Positions 11,641 to 24,746 of a stretch of 64,000 nt of DNA are shown here, in pieces. Within the stretch, counting starts at the first letter, position 1. Each line of letters opens with the position of its first letter. Position numbers and translations under genes: made by a program. Source of the stretch: Tragulus kanchil (lineage: Eukaryota > Chordata > Mammalia > Artiodactyla > Tragulidae); assembly GCA_022376925.1 (NCBI GenBank), contig JAIOJX010000026.1, forward strand, positions 251,903,330 to 251,967,329, given 5' to 3'. The notes under the pieces were generated by a model. The model saw only the letters and a program-made list of their open reading frames with translations. It was not told the DNA's origin and did no database searches.

Positions 11641-13045
11641 CTCATTGTAGTTTTGATAGGCATTTCTCTAATAATAAGCGAGGTTGGACATCGTTTCATG
11701 TGCTTTTTGGCCATCTGTATATCCTCTTTGGTGAGATGTCTCTTTAGATCTTTTTCCCATTTTTTGATTGGGTTGTTCATTTTTCCGGTGCTGAGTTGTC
11801 TGAGTTGCTTGTAGGTTTTGGAGATTAATTCTTTATCTGTTGTTTCATTTGCTATGATTTTCTCCCATTCTGTGGGTTGTCTGTTCAGCTTTTTGTAGTT
11901 TCTTTTGTTGTACGGAAGCTTTTAAGTTTCATTAGGTCCCACGTGTTAATTTTTGTTTTTAGTTCTGCTATTCTAGTAGGCGGGTCATAGAAGGTCTTGC
12001 TTTGATTTATGTCCTTGAATGTTTTGCCTATATTCTCCTCTAAAAGTTTGATGGTTTCTGGTCTTACATTTAGGTCTTTAATCCATTTTGAGTTTATCTT
12101 TGTGTATGGTGTCAGGGAATGTGGATGAACCCATTTTTAAACTAGCACCTGAGTCTTGTTTTTAAGAGACTCTTATCTTATTTAAACAGGAGCCAACAAA
12201 CCATGTTTTGTGGGTAATTGTTATTATAATATTAGATTCTAGTTACTTTGGGGGGATTAACCTGGTAGCACTTGGTTTGCGTGAAGGAGGGGAAGTTAGT
12301 TTCAGGTCGTTTATCCTTGGGAAAGTTGAGTATATTATTGTTAACAAAAAGCTGTGTGTGGAAAGGTGCTGGGCAGTAGTTTCACCTGAGTCAGGGGTGT
12401 TTAGGGGGTGGGGTTTTTCAGTTTTGATCTCTGTTGAGGAAGAATTTGGCCACTTCATTTAGAAGTTTTCCATTTCAGTGGCATAAAACTCAGAGCCATT
12501 GTGGCTTAACAGGCAGCAGTTTGCTGTAAGCACAGTGCTTACAATGGCTCCTAACTGGTGGGGCCCCTGGTCGCTCTGGCCTGTGGTCAGTCTAGGCAGC
12601 TGACCACATCACAGACCCTGAATGCCCCTGCCACAGAGCCCTCTGTGTGAAGAAAACTGGAGCTCTTTCTGGAGGCTGCACCTCCTAGTAACTCTGATTC
12701 CTCAGGGTTCCTTTTTCAACCTGTTTTGTAGTGGTTTTTGTTAGGGTAGGGTCTTTCCTTGAGTGTCTGATTTTAGTTTGTAAGTAAGTACAAGGTATTA
12801 AAAAGCTGACTGAAAGGTTGAGGGGGGTGTGTGTGTGTGGAGGAAGGCTTTGTGGTAGAGAGAGTCAGGGAGCCACCGTTTCTTTGTGGGCTTGACTCTA
12901 ACTGTGATTATGTTAGGTCTTTTCTCCTCCCAGGGAGAAGCCCTCTAATTCAGGAGTCTTCAGCTTCCAGGATCTAACAGCTGATAATCTGAGGTGGAGC
13001 TTACGTAATAATAGAAATCAGTGCCCAATAAATGTGATGGCACTG

Positions 13046-13110
13046 GAAATTGAAAGTGTTAGGTGCTCAGCCGTGCCCGACCCTTTGTGACCCCATGAAT
13101 CATCCACAAG
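13046..13110 (-). mobile_element. Short Bov-tA/BovB fragment
   Basis: It contains gaaagtgttaggtgctcagc and gaccctttgtgaccccatga. It repeats at 14200-14264 through stutter 5. Confidence 0.65.
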
Positions 13111-13220
13111 CCATTTCTCCGCCCCAGTCCACCCCCTGGTCCATGGAAAAATTCTCTTCCGTGAAACTTGTCCCTGGTGCCAAAAGAAAGGTGCTCTCCT
13201 CTCGTCCTGCCTTTCAAAGG

Positions 13221-13275
13221 CATTTAGGTCTTTAATCCATTTTGAGTTTATCTTTGTGTATGGTGTCAGGGAATG
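13221..13275 (-). mobile_element. L1 5' edge (stutter copy)
   Basis: This is a second appearance of 12067-12121, followed by the same target duplication at 13276-13286. Confidence 0.8.
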
Positions 13276-15279
13276 TGGATGAACCCATTTTTAAACTAGC
13301 ACCTGAGTCTTGTTTTTAAGAGACTCTTATCTTATTTAAACAGGAGCCAACAAACCATGTTTTGTGGGTAATTGTTATTATAATATTAGATTCTAGTTAC
13401 TTTGGGGGGATTAACCTGGTAGCACTTGGTTTGCGTGAAGGAGGGGAAGTTAGTTTCAGGTCGTTTATCCTTGGGAAAGTTGAGTATATTATTGTTAACA
13501 AAAAGCTGTGTGTGGAAAGGTGCTGGGCAGTAGTTTCACCTGAGTCAGGGGTGTTTAGGGGGTGGGGTTTTTCAGTTTTGATCTCTGTTGAGGAAGAATT
13601 TGGCCACTTCATTTAGAAGTTTTCCATTTCAGTGGCATAAAACTCAGAGCCATTGTGGCTTAACAGGCAGCAGTTTGCTGTAAGCACAGTGCTTACAATG
13701 GCTCCTAACTGGTGGGGCCCCTGGTCGCTCTGGCCTGTGGTCAGTCTAGGCAGCTGACCACATCACAGACCCTGAATGCCCCTGCCACAGAGCCCTCTGT
13801 GTGAAGAAAACTGGAGCTCTTTCTGGAGGCTGCACCTCCTAGTAACTCTGATTCCTCAGGGTTCCTTTTTCAACCTGTTTTGTAGTGGTTTTTGTTAGGG
13901 TAGGGTCTTTCCTTGAGTGTCTGATTTTAGTTTGTAAGTAAGTACAAGGTATTAAAAAGCTGACTGAAAGGTTGAGGGGGGTGTGTGTGTGTGGAGGAAG
14001 GCTTTGTGGTAGAGAGAGTCAGGGAGCCACCGTTTCTTTGTGGGCTTGACTCTAACTGTGATTATGTTAGGTCTTTTCTCCTCCCAGGGAGAAGCCCTCT
14101 AATTCAGGAGTCTTCAGCTTCCAGGATCTAACAGCTGATAATCTGAGGTGGAGCTTACGTAATAATAGAAATCAGTGCCCAATAAATGTGATGGCACTGG
14201 AAATTGAAAGTGTTAGGTGCTCAGCCGTGCCCGACCCTTTGTGACCCCATGAATCATCCACAAGCCATTTCTCCGCCCCAGTCCACCCCCTGGTCCATGG
14301 AAAAATTCTCTTCCGTGAAACTTGTCCCTGGTGCCAAAAGAAAAGGTGCTCTCCTCTCGTCCTGCCTGGTGTGCAAGCTTGCAGTCGGCTTTTCACAGCT
14401 GGAGTCAGGGGAGATGGGGAGAGACATCTGGGGCCCACCAGTCCACACAGAGGATTTTTCCTGAACGCGGTGTGTTAGGGTAACACGCAAGAGTTTAGCC
14501 CTTGAGTGTCCATGGTCTTGGAATCCAGCCTTTCCAGGGAAGAACTCTGCTTCCAGGATGAAGGAGGGCATGCTTGCTGGTTTGGGAAGGTGTTCTTTCC
14601 TTTCGGTAGATTTCCAGCCCACGGTCCTGTGTTCAGCCCCGCCATGCCCCTGCCTTCGTCTTCTGTCTGTGAGGCTGAGCCCTCCTTCCCCCCAAGCCCC
14701 CTCCTCGCCCCCACCCTAACCTTTCCTGCTGGGCTCCATCCACACTCCTTGGCAGTCTGTTTCCACTTGCAAAAGTTTGGTTTCTTGCCTGTAGTTGTCT
14801 TCTTTCCCCACTGGCCTCACTTAAATCCCTTTACTGCAGCTTTAATGGTGTTTTGAAAGGGAGTGAAGGCAAACGAGCGTTCATCTGTTGTGTTTAATGG
14901 AAAGTGCCCAAAGAGTCTCTAACGAGCGATTGAGGGGGGGAGAAGAAACCTCTGAGTTATAAATTGATCTGGTTTTATAGCATTTGAGGTTCAGCTGTTT
15001 GTGAAAAGCAATTTAAATAAAAGGATCTTGTTGGAGAGCCGTGGTTTATATTCATTTCATAATATTTCAACTCCTAGTAAAGGGGGAGATCAGAGACAAG
15101 GGAGTATGAATAAAGGATTTGCTGAATGTATAGCCGATACCCAGGATTGGGTGGTGGGAGGCCCCGCTGCCCTGGCCATTTCCAAAGTTGCCTACTTAAT
15201 TGGGATTTCCTAAATTTTGTAAGTGCTGAATGGTGATTTAGGACGTGGTCTTCAAACCTGCACAGACCTCAAAGCTGTT

Positions 15280-15430
15280 TGAATTCCTGCTTTACCGTGT
15301 ATAGGCCATCAGCTTATTGTTTCACTGATTTGAGCCTCAGTTTCCCCACCTAAAACTGGGGAAAATAGCGTTTTTCTCCCCAAGTTGTTAGGATTGGATA
15401 CATTAACATATGTAAGTGTTGACCCTTATG
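15280..15430 (+). mobile_element. MIR SINE fragment
   Basis: The core gagcctcagtttccccacct, followed by aaaactggggaaaatag and a stretch ending acattaacatatgtaagtg, matches the common MIR layout. Confidence 0.65.
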
Positions 15431-15683
15431 TGGTCACTGACTACAGTTTTATTTACTTTGTTACATTCTAGGTCTCTTTTCCTTTCCATCTTCACTGTCC
15501 TGTCTGCCAGGCACTGTGCCAAGCCTGGGAACCAGGCACTTGACTTCTGCTCTCCGTATTTTTCCCTCTGAGCTGAAGCCTCCCTCATTCATCTTTTAGC
15601 TCTGGTTTATACTGAAGTTTGAGTTGGAGACAGGGGGAGACCATACTTGAACCTAGGTCTGCCCAGCTCTAGAGGCTCTGCTC

Positions 15684-16187
15684 TTTTTTTTTTTTTAAAC
15701 TAATTCTTATTAGAGTATAGTTGATTTAACAGTTTTTTGTTATTTTCTGCTGTATAGCAAAGTGAGTCAACTACTCATACATACATCCACTCTTTTTTAA
15801 GTTCTTTTCCCATATAGGCCATTATAGAGTATTGAGTGGAGTTCCCTGTGCTATACAGTAAATCTTATTAGTTATCTGTTTTATTTATGGTAGTGTGTAT
15901 AGATCAGCCCCAATCTCCCAATTAACCCCTCCTTCCTTTCCCCCTTGGTAACCACAAGTGTGTTTTCTGCGACTCTATTTCTCTTTGGTAGACAAGGTCG
16001 TTTGTATCATTTTTTTATATTCCACATATAAACAATATCATATAATATTTGTCTTTTTCTGTCTGACTTCAATCAGTATGACAGTCTCTGGGTCCATCCA
16101 TGTTGCTGTAAGTGGCATTATTTTGTTCTTTTTTGTGGCTGAGTAATATTCCACTGAGTACATGTACCACCTCATCTTGATCCACTC
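15684..16187 (-). mobile_element. 5'-truncated L1
   Basis: A T run at the left marks the 3' end. On the minus strand 16038-16187 encodes ORF2 C-terminal residues such as Glu-Tyr-Tyr-Ser-Ala-Thr-Lys-Lys and Ala-Thr-Trp-Met-Asp. A perfect 13 bp target duplication (agaggctctgctc) lies at 15671-15683 and 16188-16200. Confidence 0.9.
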
Positions 16188-16574
16188 AGAGGCTCTGCTC
16201 CTTAGTATTGAGTATTTCTTACAGTAAGGCATCAGCCTCTGAAGAGAACACACAGACAGACAGATGGATGTAGATGGTTTCCAAAGGCTCTGGGTGATGT
16301 TGAGGTTCTATCCCAACCATTCCTAGCAATCCTTGTACATCCATGTGAAAAAGCCCACATTTGAGGAGAGTGTTTCCTATGGAAGAACATTTTGAAGTTT
16401 GTGTGGGATAGGTGGATTGCCGGGAAGTGGCTCTCTGTAAATGGGTTTTTACTGTACCCTGAGAAGTTAAGGGGAACAGAACCTTAACCATAATAATAAA
16501 AGGCCTTAGCTCCATTGAATTCCTTAAATGGAGGAGAGTGAATGAAGAGGAAAAGGCGCCCTTGATTTCTTTTG

Positions 16575-16660
16575 GAGAAATGGCAACCCACTCCAGTATT
16601 CTTGCCTGGAAAATTCCATGGATGGAGAAACCTGGTGAGGTGCAGTCCATGGGGTCTCCA
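16575..16660 (+). mobile_element. Bov-tA SINE 3' fragment
   Basis: It contains ggcaacccactccagtattc, ttgcctggaaaattccatgg and cagtccatggggtctcc. The head is missing. Confidence 0.75.
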
Positions 16661-16670
16661 GTATATATAG

Positions 16671-16872
16671 GGCTTCCCTGATGGCTCAGTGGTGAGGAAT
16701 CTGCTGCAATGCAGGAGACTCAGGTTCCATCCCTGGGTTGGAAAGATCCTTGGATGAGGGCATGCAACCCTCTCCACTACTCGTCTCATGCCTGGAGAAT
16801 TTCATGGACAGAGGAGCCTGGTGGTCCATGGGATCACACAGGGTCGGTCACGACTGAAGGTACTAAGCAGCA
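16671..16872 (+). mobile_element. Bov-tA type SINE
   Basis: It starts ggcttccctgatggctcagt just after the preceding fragment and ends with ggtcacgactgaaggtacta. It is moderately diverged. Confidence 0.85.
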
Positions 16873-17188
16873 GCAGATCTCTTTTACCATAAGGAGTAGG
16901 CTGGGAACCCAAAGTGTGGAAAGGTTCTTACAGTTGTCCTGGGTCCGTTTCTGCTTGCCTGTTCAGACTCTTCTTCCTAGTTGCTGCCTCCTTCCCAGCA
17001 GATACCTTTGTTTCCCCTCTCCCTCGCAGTCTTTCTCTTCATGTACATTTATGTATGGCTACTTGTGTATTTTTGATAAAATCTGAATTGTATTTTGTGT
17101 AATGTCGTATAGCTTACATTTTTCACTTATTTTCTTTCTCCCCATCTCCCACAACCATTCCATTTTAACCTTTAAAAACATTCCCTTT

Positions 17189-17358
17189 CTGGGCCTTCCC
17201 TGGTGGTCTGGTGGTTCCAATGCAGGAAACGTGAGTTCAATCCCTGGTTAGGGAGCTAAGATCCCACATGCCACAGGGAAACTAAGCCCCTCTGCTGCAA
17301 GGAAAGATCCTGCAGGCTGCAACTGAGACCTAATGCTGCCAAATAAATTAATTACTTT
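17189..17358 (+). mobile_element. CHR-1-like tRNA SINE
   Basis: It has the head gggccttccctggtggtctg, then gttcaatccctggttaggga and agatcccacatgccacaggg. Near-identical flanks around 17175-17188 and 17359-17372 (aaaa-attcccttt) form a target duplication. Confidence 0.8.
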
Positions 17359-17962
17359 AAAAAATTCCCTTTATAACCGGGTTAAATCAATTATGAAGAT
17401 AGTCACATGGCAAATTACTACATTAGGTGTTTTAGAACCATGATTTCTAAAGCCTGAAATAATATACTATTTGTCAAGCTCTATAAGTTTCTTTGATCAT
17501 ATGGCCTATTTTAAGATGCGGTACATTGTAACTGGCTGGAAATTAGGTGATTCTTTATAGTAGTGTTGATGCTTTTGCAGTAAACCTTTAGGTGGCAGCA
17601 TCTCTCGCCGTAAACCACGTTCTGAACAGAATTTCTCAGATGTTTAAAATGCTTGAAGCAGGAGGATGCTCAGAATCCACTGGAGTCACCTGTCAGTGTG
17701 CAGTGGTGGGGCTGAGGCTCCGCGAGGGGCTGGGCTGAGGCTGAGGGCTGAGCAGGAGAGAGAGCTGTGGGCCCCTGCCTGGCACTCTTCCTTCTCCTCC
17801 TCTTAGTGATGTGAAATGTTTCCTGCCTCTGTAGTCTTATTGAAAGCACACTTTGTAAATCTAAGGAAACCAAAGAAATCAAGAGTCAAGTGAATGATTT
17901 TGGACCAGAATGTAATGGAATGTTTGAAAAGACCGGACAGAAGAGGCAGTGTTTTGTTTTGC

Positions 17963-18549
17963 TTTTTTTTTTAAAGCAGCTTTATTTAAATATAATTCAC
18001 ATACCATACAACTCACTCATTTGAAGTGTACACTACAGCAGTTTTTAGTACTTTGATAAGGGTTTTCACCGTCACCACAACCTAACTTTAGATCATTTTT
18101 ATCACCCCAGACTCCTTAGCCATCACCTCCCAAGCCCGCAGACCCCTCCTTCCCTGGCAACCATTCATACTTTGTTTCTCTGAAGTTGCTTATTCTGGAC
18201 ATTCCATAAGAATGGAATCATATACTGTTGGTCTTTGGGGACTGGCTTCTTTTACTGAGCAAAATAGTTTCAGGCTTGATCCATGTTGTAGCATGAATGA
18301 ACTTCCTTTGTTATTGCCCAATGATACTCCAGTGTATGAACATACCACATTTTGTTGTCGTCAGCTGATGGATGTTTGGCTGTTATGAGTAATGTTACTA
18401 GGCACATTCACGTACGGATTTTTGTCCGAGCGTACATTTACATAGAAGTGGGTTTGCTGGACCGAATGTTTAACTTTCTTGGGAACTGCCAAGCTGTTTT
18501 CCAAAGTGGCGACATGTGTGTATTGCCACCTGCAGCGTGTGAGGATTCC
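17963..18549 (-). mobile_element. Old mammalian L1 3' fragment
   Basis: Landmarks on this strand include aaatataattcacatacca, aagtgtacactacagcagtt, ccaacattcatactttg-like text and gggaactgccaagctgtttt. These are typical of ancient L1M 3' ends. It is diverged and has no coding capacity. Confidence 0.65.
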
Positions 18550-18881
18550 GTTGAGCCTTATTCAGAATTCCAGATTTTCTGATGATAAGTTGGGGTTGAA
18601 GAGGTGGTGAGAGAGAGAATTCTCGGGCTCTCTGTTTCCCTGCATTACATGCTGGACTGGCTGCTCTGCCTTTCCAAAGGCATCTATGTCAGCTGCCAAG
18701 ACAGCAGCCGTCTTCCCTGCCCTGCACAATTGCCATGCGTCACCAGGCTGATCAAATGCCTGCGTTCCATGGCTGCACGGAGAATGTTGATGTAACTGCC
18801 TGGCTGTTTGTAATCCTTGCCTCCTGACTTTTGAGATACCAGGCAACCTGATTAGCTTGGTCCCAGTTACAGAGAAATTCC

Positions 18882-18903
18882 AAAAAAAAAAAAAAAAAAA
18901 AAA
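18882..18903 (+). repeat. Poly-A run of 22
   Basis: This is a homopolymer in the intron just upstream of the first exon. I do not recognise an element in front of it. Confidence 0.9.
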
Positions 18904-19156
18904 CCCTTTGCCACGAGCCGCCCAGGTCCGAACATGTCAAAATCACTTCCGTGACATACACCACAGACAGCTGTAGAGGCTGCATGGCAGAAGACCAGCT
19001 TTTGTTTTTGTCAGAGTTTACATTCTTCGAGCTGAGTTTCTACCCCTCTCTGGCAGCCCGGACTGGACGTCGCCGCGTGTGTACTGAAATGACCGTGTGT
19101 GTGCGTTCACGGGGCGGGAAGGGGCCGGCTCTTTAGGCATTTCTGGGTCTTGGTGA

Positions 19157-19384
<228 letters not shown>

Positions 19385-19758
19385 TGACACTCCACTTGTG
19401 AGGGAAACTTGAGTGCCTCTTGCAGGAAGGTTTTGCTAAACTGAATGTATCTGGGAAGTGGTTTTTCTTGGGCAGTTAGAGAGATGTGTTTAACTAATGT
19501 GAATTCTTAGGATTATGTACACAGCGTAGGAACAGTTGAGTGGGTGCGTATATATTGCTTAAGGATTGAGACTGACTTCCTATCAATTCTGACCTCCCCA
19601 GTATAGGGGGATATGAAAATCCAGCCAGTAAACTGCTTCCAAGATTTTGTTTTTTTTTTGTTTTTTTTTTTTAGTGCTCCATCGTTTTAGAATATTTGAA
19701 AAACAGGCTTTGGCTGAAAAACTGAAACTGTAGCTGGACAAAGCTTGTAATAACTAGC

Positions 19759-19996
19759 ATTTATAAATGCATTTGGTAACTTTTAAAAGCTGCCTATTTT
19801 TATTTTTTTTAACATCAAAAGTTTTTCTGTAGAGTATGTTGAAATAGAGACAAAAAAATCCAAATTGAAATTTTTTTATGAAGACACTGTATATATTGCT
19901 TTTTTCCTTATATCTGGAAATACATGTAACAGATAAAAGTTCTTAGCATTCATAGATATATTTCGTAGATACATATGTATATAAGGTATATATATA

Positions 19997-20040
<44 letters not shown>

Positions 20041-21089
20041 GTACATTATTTTTTTAGTTGATTCAAGAATATACCTCTTTGTTCCTTTCTCTTGGTGGAG
20101 ATGTAACCCCAACTTGTAACTCTATGGTCTTTATGTGTTTTTGAATTTACATCCTATTTTCCTGCAGAAACATGTAGTTAAGAATCCTGCTGTATGTAGA
20201 GAAGCCTACTGTACCCCCCACAGGGACACACGTTTATGTGTAATGATGAAAGAGAAAATTCATCCATCCTTCCACTGTGGAAGACCTGGCATACTCATCT
20301 CCCTAACAGTGGCTAGAGAGGGGTGTGGCTTCTTTAGGTTCTCCATTGTGTGTGCTTTCACGTGTTTATCCAGGCATAGTAGGGAAGGGGTATGAGGTGT
20401 AGGTAGGAACATGGGGTAGGGTGGGGGTGGTGACAGAGTTAAAAACAAGCTGAGTGAGGGTTGGCAGATGATGAAAATCAGAAAGAAGCATTTGGGATGG
20501 GTGGGGGCCGAGATGGAACCAGGAGCCCCACCCTTTTCCCTGCTGTCCAGGCACCCAGTCGTTTGGTTTAGGTGAAGGGTCACCCTAGGACTTGTGCTGC
20601 GGAGAGGCAGAGCGCCAGGTGTGTGGTCCGGCAGAGGGGAGGATCCGCAGGGCTGTCTGGTTAGAACAGCCAGAAATCGTGCAAACGTGAGGACCCTCCT
20701 GGTTGTAAATTCTCATGTGTAGGGTTTCTGGGCTGCTCTGTTCTCTCATTTCTATTTGAGTATCAAAAGAAAATGAAAACCTGGTCCTCTGAAGTGAATA
20801 ATCAAGTGTCTGAATTTACTGAGCTGTCTGCCCATTGAAGTTTTCCCCTCATCTACTATCATTTATAAATGCATTTGGTAACTTTAAAAGCCTATTTTTT
20901 TTTAACATCAAAAGTTTTTCTGTAGAGTATGTTGAAATAGAGACAAAAAAATCCAAATTGAAATTTTTTTATGAAGACACTGTATATATTGCTTTTTTCC
21001 TTATATCTGGAAATACATGTAACAGATAAAAGTTCTTAGCATTCATAGATATATTTCGTAGATACATATGTATATAAGGTATATATATA

Positions 21090-21137
<48 letters not shown>

Positions 21138-21935
21138 GTACATTATTTTTTTAGTTGATTCAAGAATATACCTCTTTGTTCCTTTCTCTTGGTGGAGATG
21201 TAACCCCAACTTGTAACTCTATGGTCTTTATGTGTTTTTGAATTTACATCCTATTTTCCTGCAGAAACATGTAGTTAAGAATCCTGCTGTATGTAGAGAA
21301 GCCTACTGTACCCCCCACAGGGACACACGTTTATGTGTAATGATGAAAGAGAAAATTCATCCATCCTTCCACTGTGGAAGACCTGGCATACTCATCTCCC
21401 TAACAGTGGCTAGAGAGGGGTGTGGCTTCTTTAGGTTCTCCATTGTGTGTGCTTTCACGTGTTTATCCAGGCATAGTAGGGAAGGGGTATGAGGTGTAGG
21501 TAGGAACATGGGGTAGGGTGGGGGTGGTGACAGAGTTAAAAACAAGCTGAGTGAGGGTTGGCAGATGATGAAAATCAGAAAGAAGCATTTGGGATGGGTG
21601 GGGGCCGAGATGGAACCAGGAGCCCCACCCTTTTCCCTGCTGTCCAGGCACCCAGTCGTTTGGTTTAGGTGAAGGGTCACCCTAGGACTTGTGCTGCGGA
21701 GAGGCAGAGCGCCAGGTGTGTGGTCCGGCAGAGGGGAGGATCCGCAGGGCTGTCTGGTTAGAACAGCCAGAAATCGTGCAAACGTGAGGACCCTCCTGGT
21801 TGTAAATTCTCATGTGTAGGGTTTCTGGGCTGCTCTGTTCTCTCATTTCTATTTGAGTATCAAAAGAGAAAATGAAAACCTGGTCCTCTGAAGTGAATAA
21901 TCAAGTGTCTGAATTTACTGAGCTGTCTGCCCATT
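19759..21935. repeat. Stutter duplication 6 (19759-20836 = 20860-21935)
   Basis: The offset is 1101, falling to about 1097. Bases 20837-20859 are a collapsed version of the sequence after 21935. A TA run inside differs by about two repeat units between copies, and small deletions sit near the start of the second copy. Confidence 0.92.
19986..20036. repeat. TA/TG microsatellite
   Basis: The tract has TA, then TG, then about 30 bp of alternating TA. The stutter copy lies at 21083-21133 or nearby and its final TA run is about 4 bp longer. Confidence 0.9.
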
Positions 21936-23847
21936 TCAGAATGAGCCTGCCAATCCTTGCCCCTCATCTCCACTTGCCTTTGGAGTCCTGGCCAGCTATG
22001 GCCCTGACATTTGGCTGGTGTAGACTCCGTGATAGGACCCCTTCTTCCATGGGTGGGAGTCCTGTTGAGGTCCAGTCTGGTATTTAGGACTCCCCCTGGG
22101 GTAAGAATGAGGACAAATTCAGAATTTTTATCAGGCAAAGAAATGAGGTTATAAATAGTTTGCGCTGTCAACTCTTCTCCCCTTGTTCAAGGCGGAATTG
22201 ACTTTCTCCGGGGAGAAGGTGTTCTTAGGCTTGGCTGCCAGCTGGGCTGAATTCAAGCACAGTGATTGATGGTGGTGGTGTAGCCTGCAGACTACAGACA
22301 TACTGACTCCTGAGACCCCAGCTCTTGGATTCAGCCTCATCATTCTCCGTGGGGACTGACATTGTAACATACCTGGGCTGCGAATACACACCAGGAGTTT
22401 CCAGAAGTTTTGCCTAGCGTTAAGAGGCAGGGTACATTTCTCCTTTTTCAGGTTTCTTGAAAAGGAGCATAGTTTGTGCTTGTGGGGACGTGGTCTTTCA
22501 TGGGTAGCCATGATGCTGGTGGAAGCCCCAATAGAGTTATCTGTTGGTTGATGAAGAGGTGGTTACTTAACAAAATTCAGCTTGCTGATTAGTAAAGGAT
22601 GGCATGTTTTGTGATTCCCCATGGAATCCTTTAGGTTTCAGTGGGGTTAATTTATAAAGTAGAACTATTACATCCAAGTCATTGAAACGAAAGGCAAAGC
22701 TGAAGCAAGCTAAAACTAATTGAGTTTGAGTATTAACCCAAGCATATTCAGGTGTGTGATGGTTTTCCCGGGCCTGTGTTAGAACAGCCAGGGCAGAGCC
22801 AGGTGTGTGGTCCGGCAGAGGGAGGATCGCAGGGCTGTCTGGTTAGAACAGCCAGAAATCGTGCAAACGTGAGGACCCTCCTGGTTGTAAATTCTCATGT
22901 GTAGGGTTTCTGGGCTGCTCTGTTCTCTCATTTCTATTTGAGTATCAAAAGAGAAAATGAAAACCTGGTCCTCTGAAGTGAATAATCAAGTGTCTGAATT
23001 TACTGAGCTGTCTGCCCATTTCAGAATGAGCCTGCCAATCCTTGCCCCTCATCTCCACTTGCCTTTGGAGTCCTGGCCAGCTATGGCCCTGACATTTGGC
23101 TGGTGTAGACTCCGTGATAGGACCCCTTCTTCCATGGGTGGGAGTCCTGTTGAGGTCCAGTCTGGTATTTAGGACTCCCCCTGGGGTAAGAATGAGGACA
23201 AATTCAGAATTTTTATCAGGCAAAGAAATGAGGTTATAAATAGTTTGCGCTGTCAACTCTTCTCCCCTTGTTCAAGGCGGAATTGACTTTCTCCGGGGAG
23301 AAGGTGTTCTTAGGCTTGGCTGCCAGCTGGGCTGAATTCAAGCACAGTGATTGATGGTGGTGGTGTAGCCTGCAGACTACAGACATACTGACTCCTGAGA
23401 CCCCAGCTCTTGGATTCAGCCTCATCATTCTCCGTGGGGACTGACATTGTAACATACCTGGGCTGCGAATACACACCAGGAGTTTCCAGAAGTTTTGCCT
23501 AGCGTTAAGAGGCAGGGTACATTTCTCCTTTTTCAGGTTTCTTGAAAAGGAGCATAGTTTGTGCTTGTGGGGACGTGGTCTTTCATGGGTAGCCATGATG
23601 CTGGTGGAAGCCCCAATAGAGTTATCTGTTGGTTGATGAAGAGGTGGTTACTTAACAAAATTCAGCTTGCTGATTAGTAAAGGATGGCATGTTTTGTGAT
23701 TCCCCATGGAATCCTTTAGGTTTCAGTGGGGTTAATTTATAAAGTAGAACTATTACATCCAAGTCATTGAAACGAAAGGCAAAGCTGAAGCAAGCTAAAA
23801 CTAATTGAGTTTGAGTATTAACCCAAGCATATTCAGGTGTGTGATGG
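21704..23847. repeat. Stutter duplication 7 (21704-22762 = 22793-23847)
   Basis: The offset is about 1085-1089, with indels limited to the first ~30 bp of the second copy. Bases 22763-22792 are filler of unclear origin. The first ~230 bp of this unit occurs three times in the window because it also lies in the overlap of stutter 6. Confidence 0.92.
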
Positions 23848-24383
23848 ACTAAATCCTACTTTCTAGGCTTTCATAGCAGAAGTGTCACTTAAGTTTTAAC
23901 ATAAAATTTGGGCTTATACTTTCCATATTTCCCTTGGGCATTTTTTAAGTCTCTAAGACACTGTTCTGGATGCTATTGATAATAGCATTTCCATATTCAC
24001 CAGACTAACAAACTGTTGAAAACAGCCCCTTGTGATACACTTTTGAAATTTCCCATGGATTCGTGAAGAAATACCAAGTTATTCCTAGATGTTTGAAATA
24101 CCCTTCCCAGACTAAGCAGCCTTGCTTTATGGCTGGGTAGCTCCATAAATCCTTGACTCTTAACTTTCTGAAATTTAAATCAAAGTAAAAACCAGTGAGC
24201 ACTTGGAATTTATCCATTAATTTATAAGTAGTTGTGTTTATGTGTAATCTGCATATTTTAGCCATCTGGGAAGTGGGATATATGATACGGCAGATGAACA
24301 TTTCTATTACAAGCAAAGAACCTGTTTATTAAAGTTTACAGTAACCTGCAGATATCTTTCTGGAAAGATTCTACTTTACTCAG

Positions 24384-24656
24384 TATTTTTTTTTTTAATT
24401 TTGGCCTCTTTAATTGAGTATTTATCTATTTTCATCCATCGTTATTCTTTGGCCTGTGTGGACCCCCCATTGTAGTGGCCTCTCTTGTCACAGAGCACCG
24501 GCTCCAGGCACATGCACTGCACAGTGCTGGCTCGTAACTGGGCACACAGGTCCAGCCGCTCAGTGACATGTGGAATCTTCCCTGGCCAGGGATCAAACCA
24601 GCACCCCGTGCACTGCAAGCTGGACTCTTTACCCACTGGACCACCAGGGAAGCCCC
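24384..24656 (-). mobile_element. CHR-type SINE, older tail type
   Basis: The minus strand begins with the head (ggcttccctggtggtccagt) and ends aaagaggccaaaattaaaaa. The flanks tactcagtattttt and ttattcagtattttt are an imperfect target duplication. It faces the next element in the opposite orientation. Confidence 0.88.
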
Positions 24657-24746
24657 TTTATTCAGTATTTTTAAATAGTTTGGTAAAACAGCATTTTCAA
24701 TTCTTGAAAATAAGAGTGACTTAATGAGGTCCTCAAAAAGACTACA

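Larger units (their letters stand above)
10128..12121 (-). mobile_element. 5'-truncated L1 carrying two nested SINEs
   Basis: The minus strand encodes the C-terminal part of L1 ORF2, including Met-Glu-Tyr-Tyr-Ser-Thr-Ile-Lys and Ser-Gln-Arg-Glu-Lys-Asp-Lys-Tyr (10821-11003). The reading is interrupted by two CHR SINEs (10454-10755 and 11320-11640). Target duplications tggatgaaccc flank the whole insertion at 10117-10127 and 12122-12132. Without the SINEs it is about 1.35 kb. It is 5'-truncated and contains only the 3' part of ORF2 plus the 3' UTR, so it cannot move by itself. Confidence 0.88.
12067..14374. repeat. Stutter duplication 5 (12067-13220 = 13221-14374)
   Basis: The offset is 1154. 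The join at 13221 re-enters the 5' end of the L1 fragment (12067-12121) together with its right-hand target duplication. The first copy ends in a short mismatched run (about 13212-13220). Confidence 0.93.

Noticed and set aside
11194..11814. Longest open frame in the window (206 aa, + strand)
   Set aside because: It runs antisense through an L1 ORF2 remnant and a nested CHR SINE. Its composition follows those repeats and there is no splice or promoter context.
16038..16187. Minus-strand frame resembling a reverse-transcriptase protein, considered as a gene
   Set aside because: It is the last part of L1 ORF2 in a 5'-truncated insertion with a target duplication; it is not a host gene.
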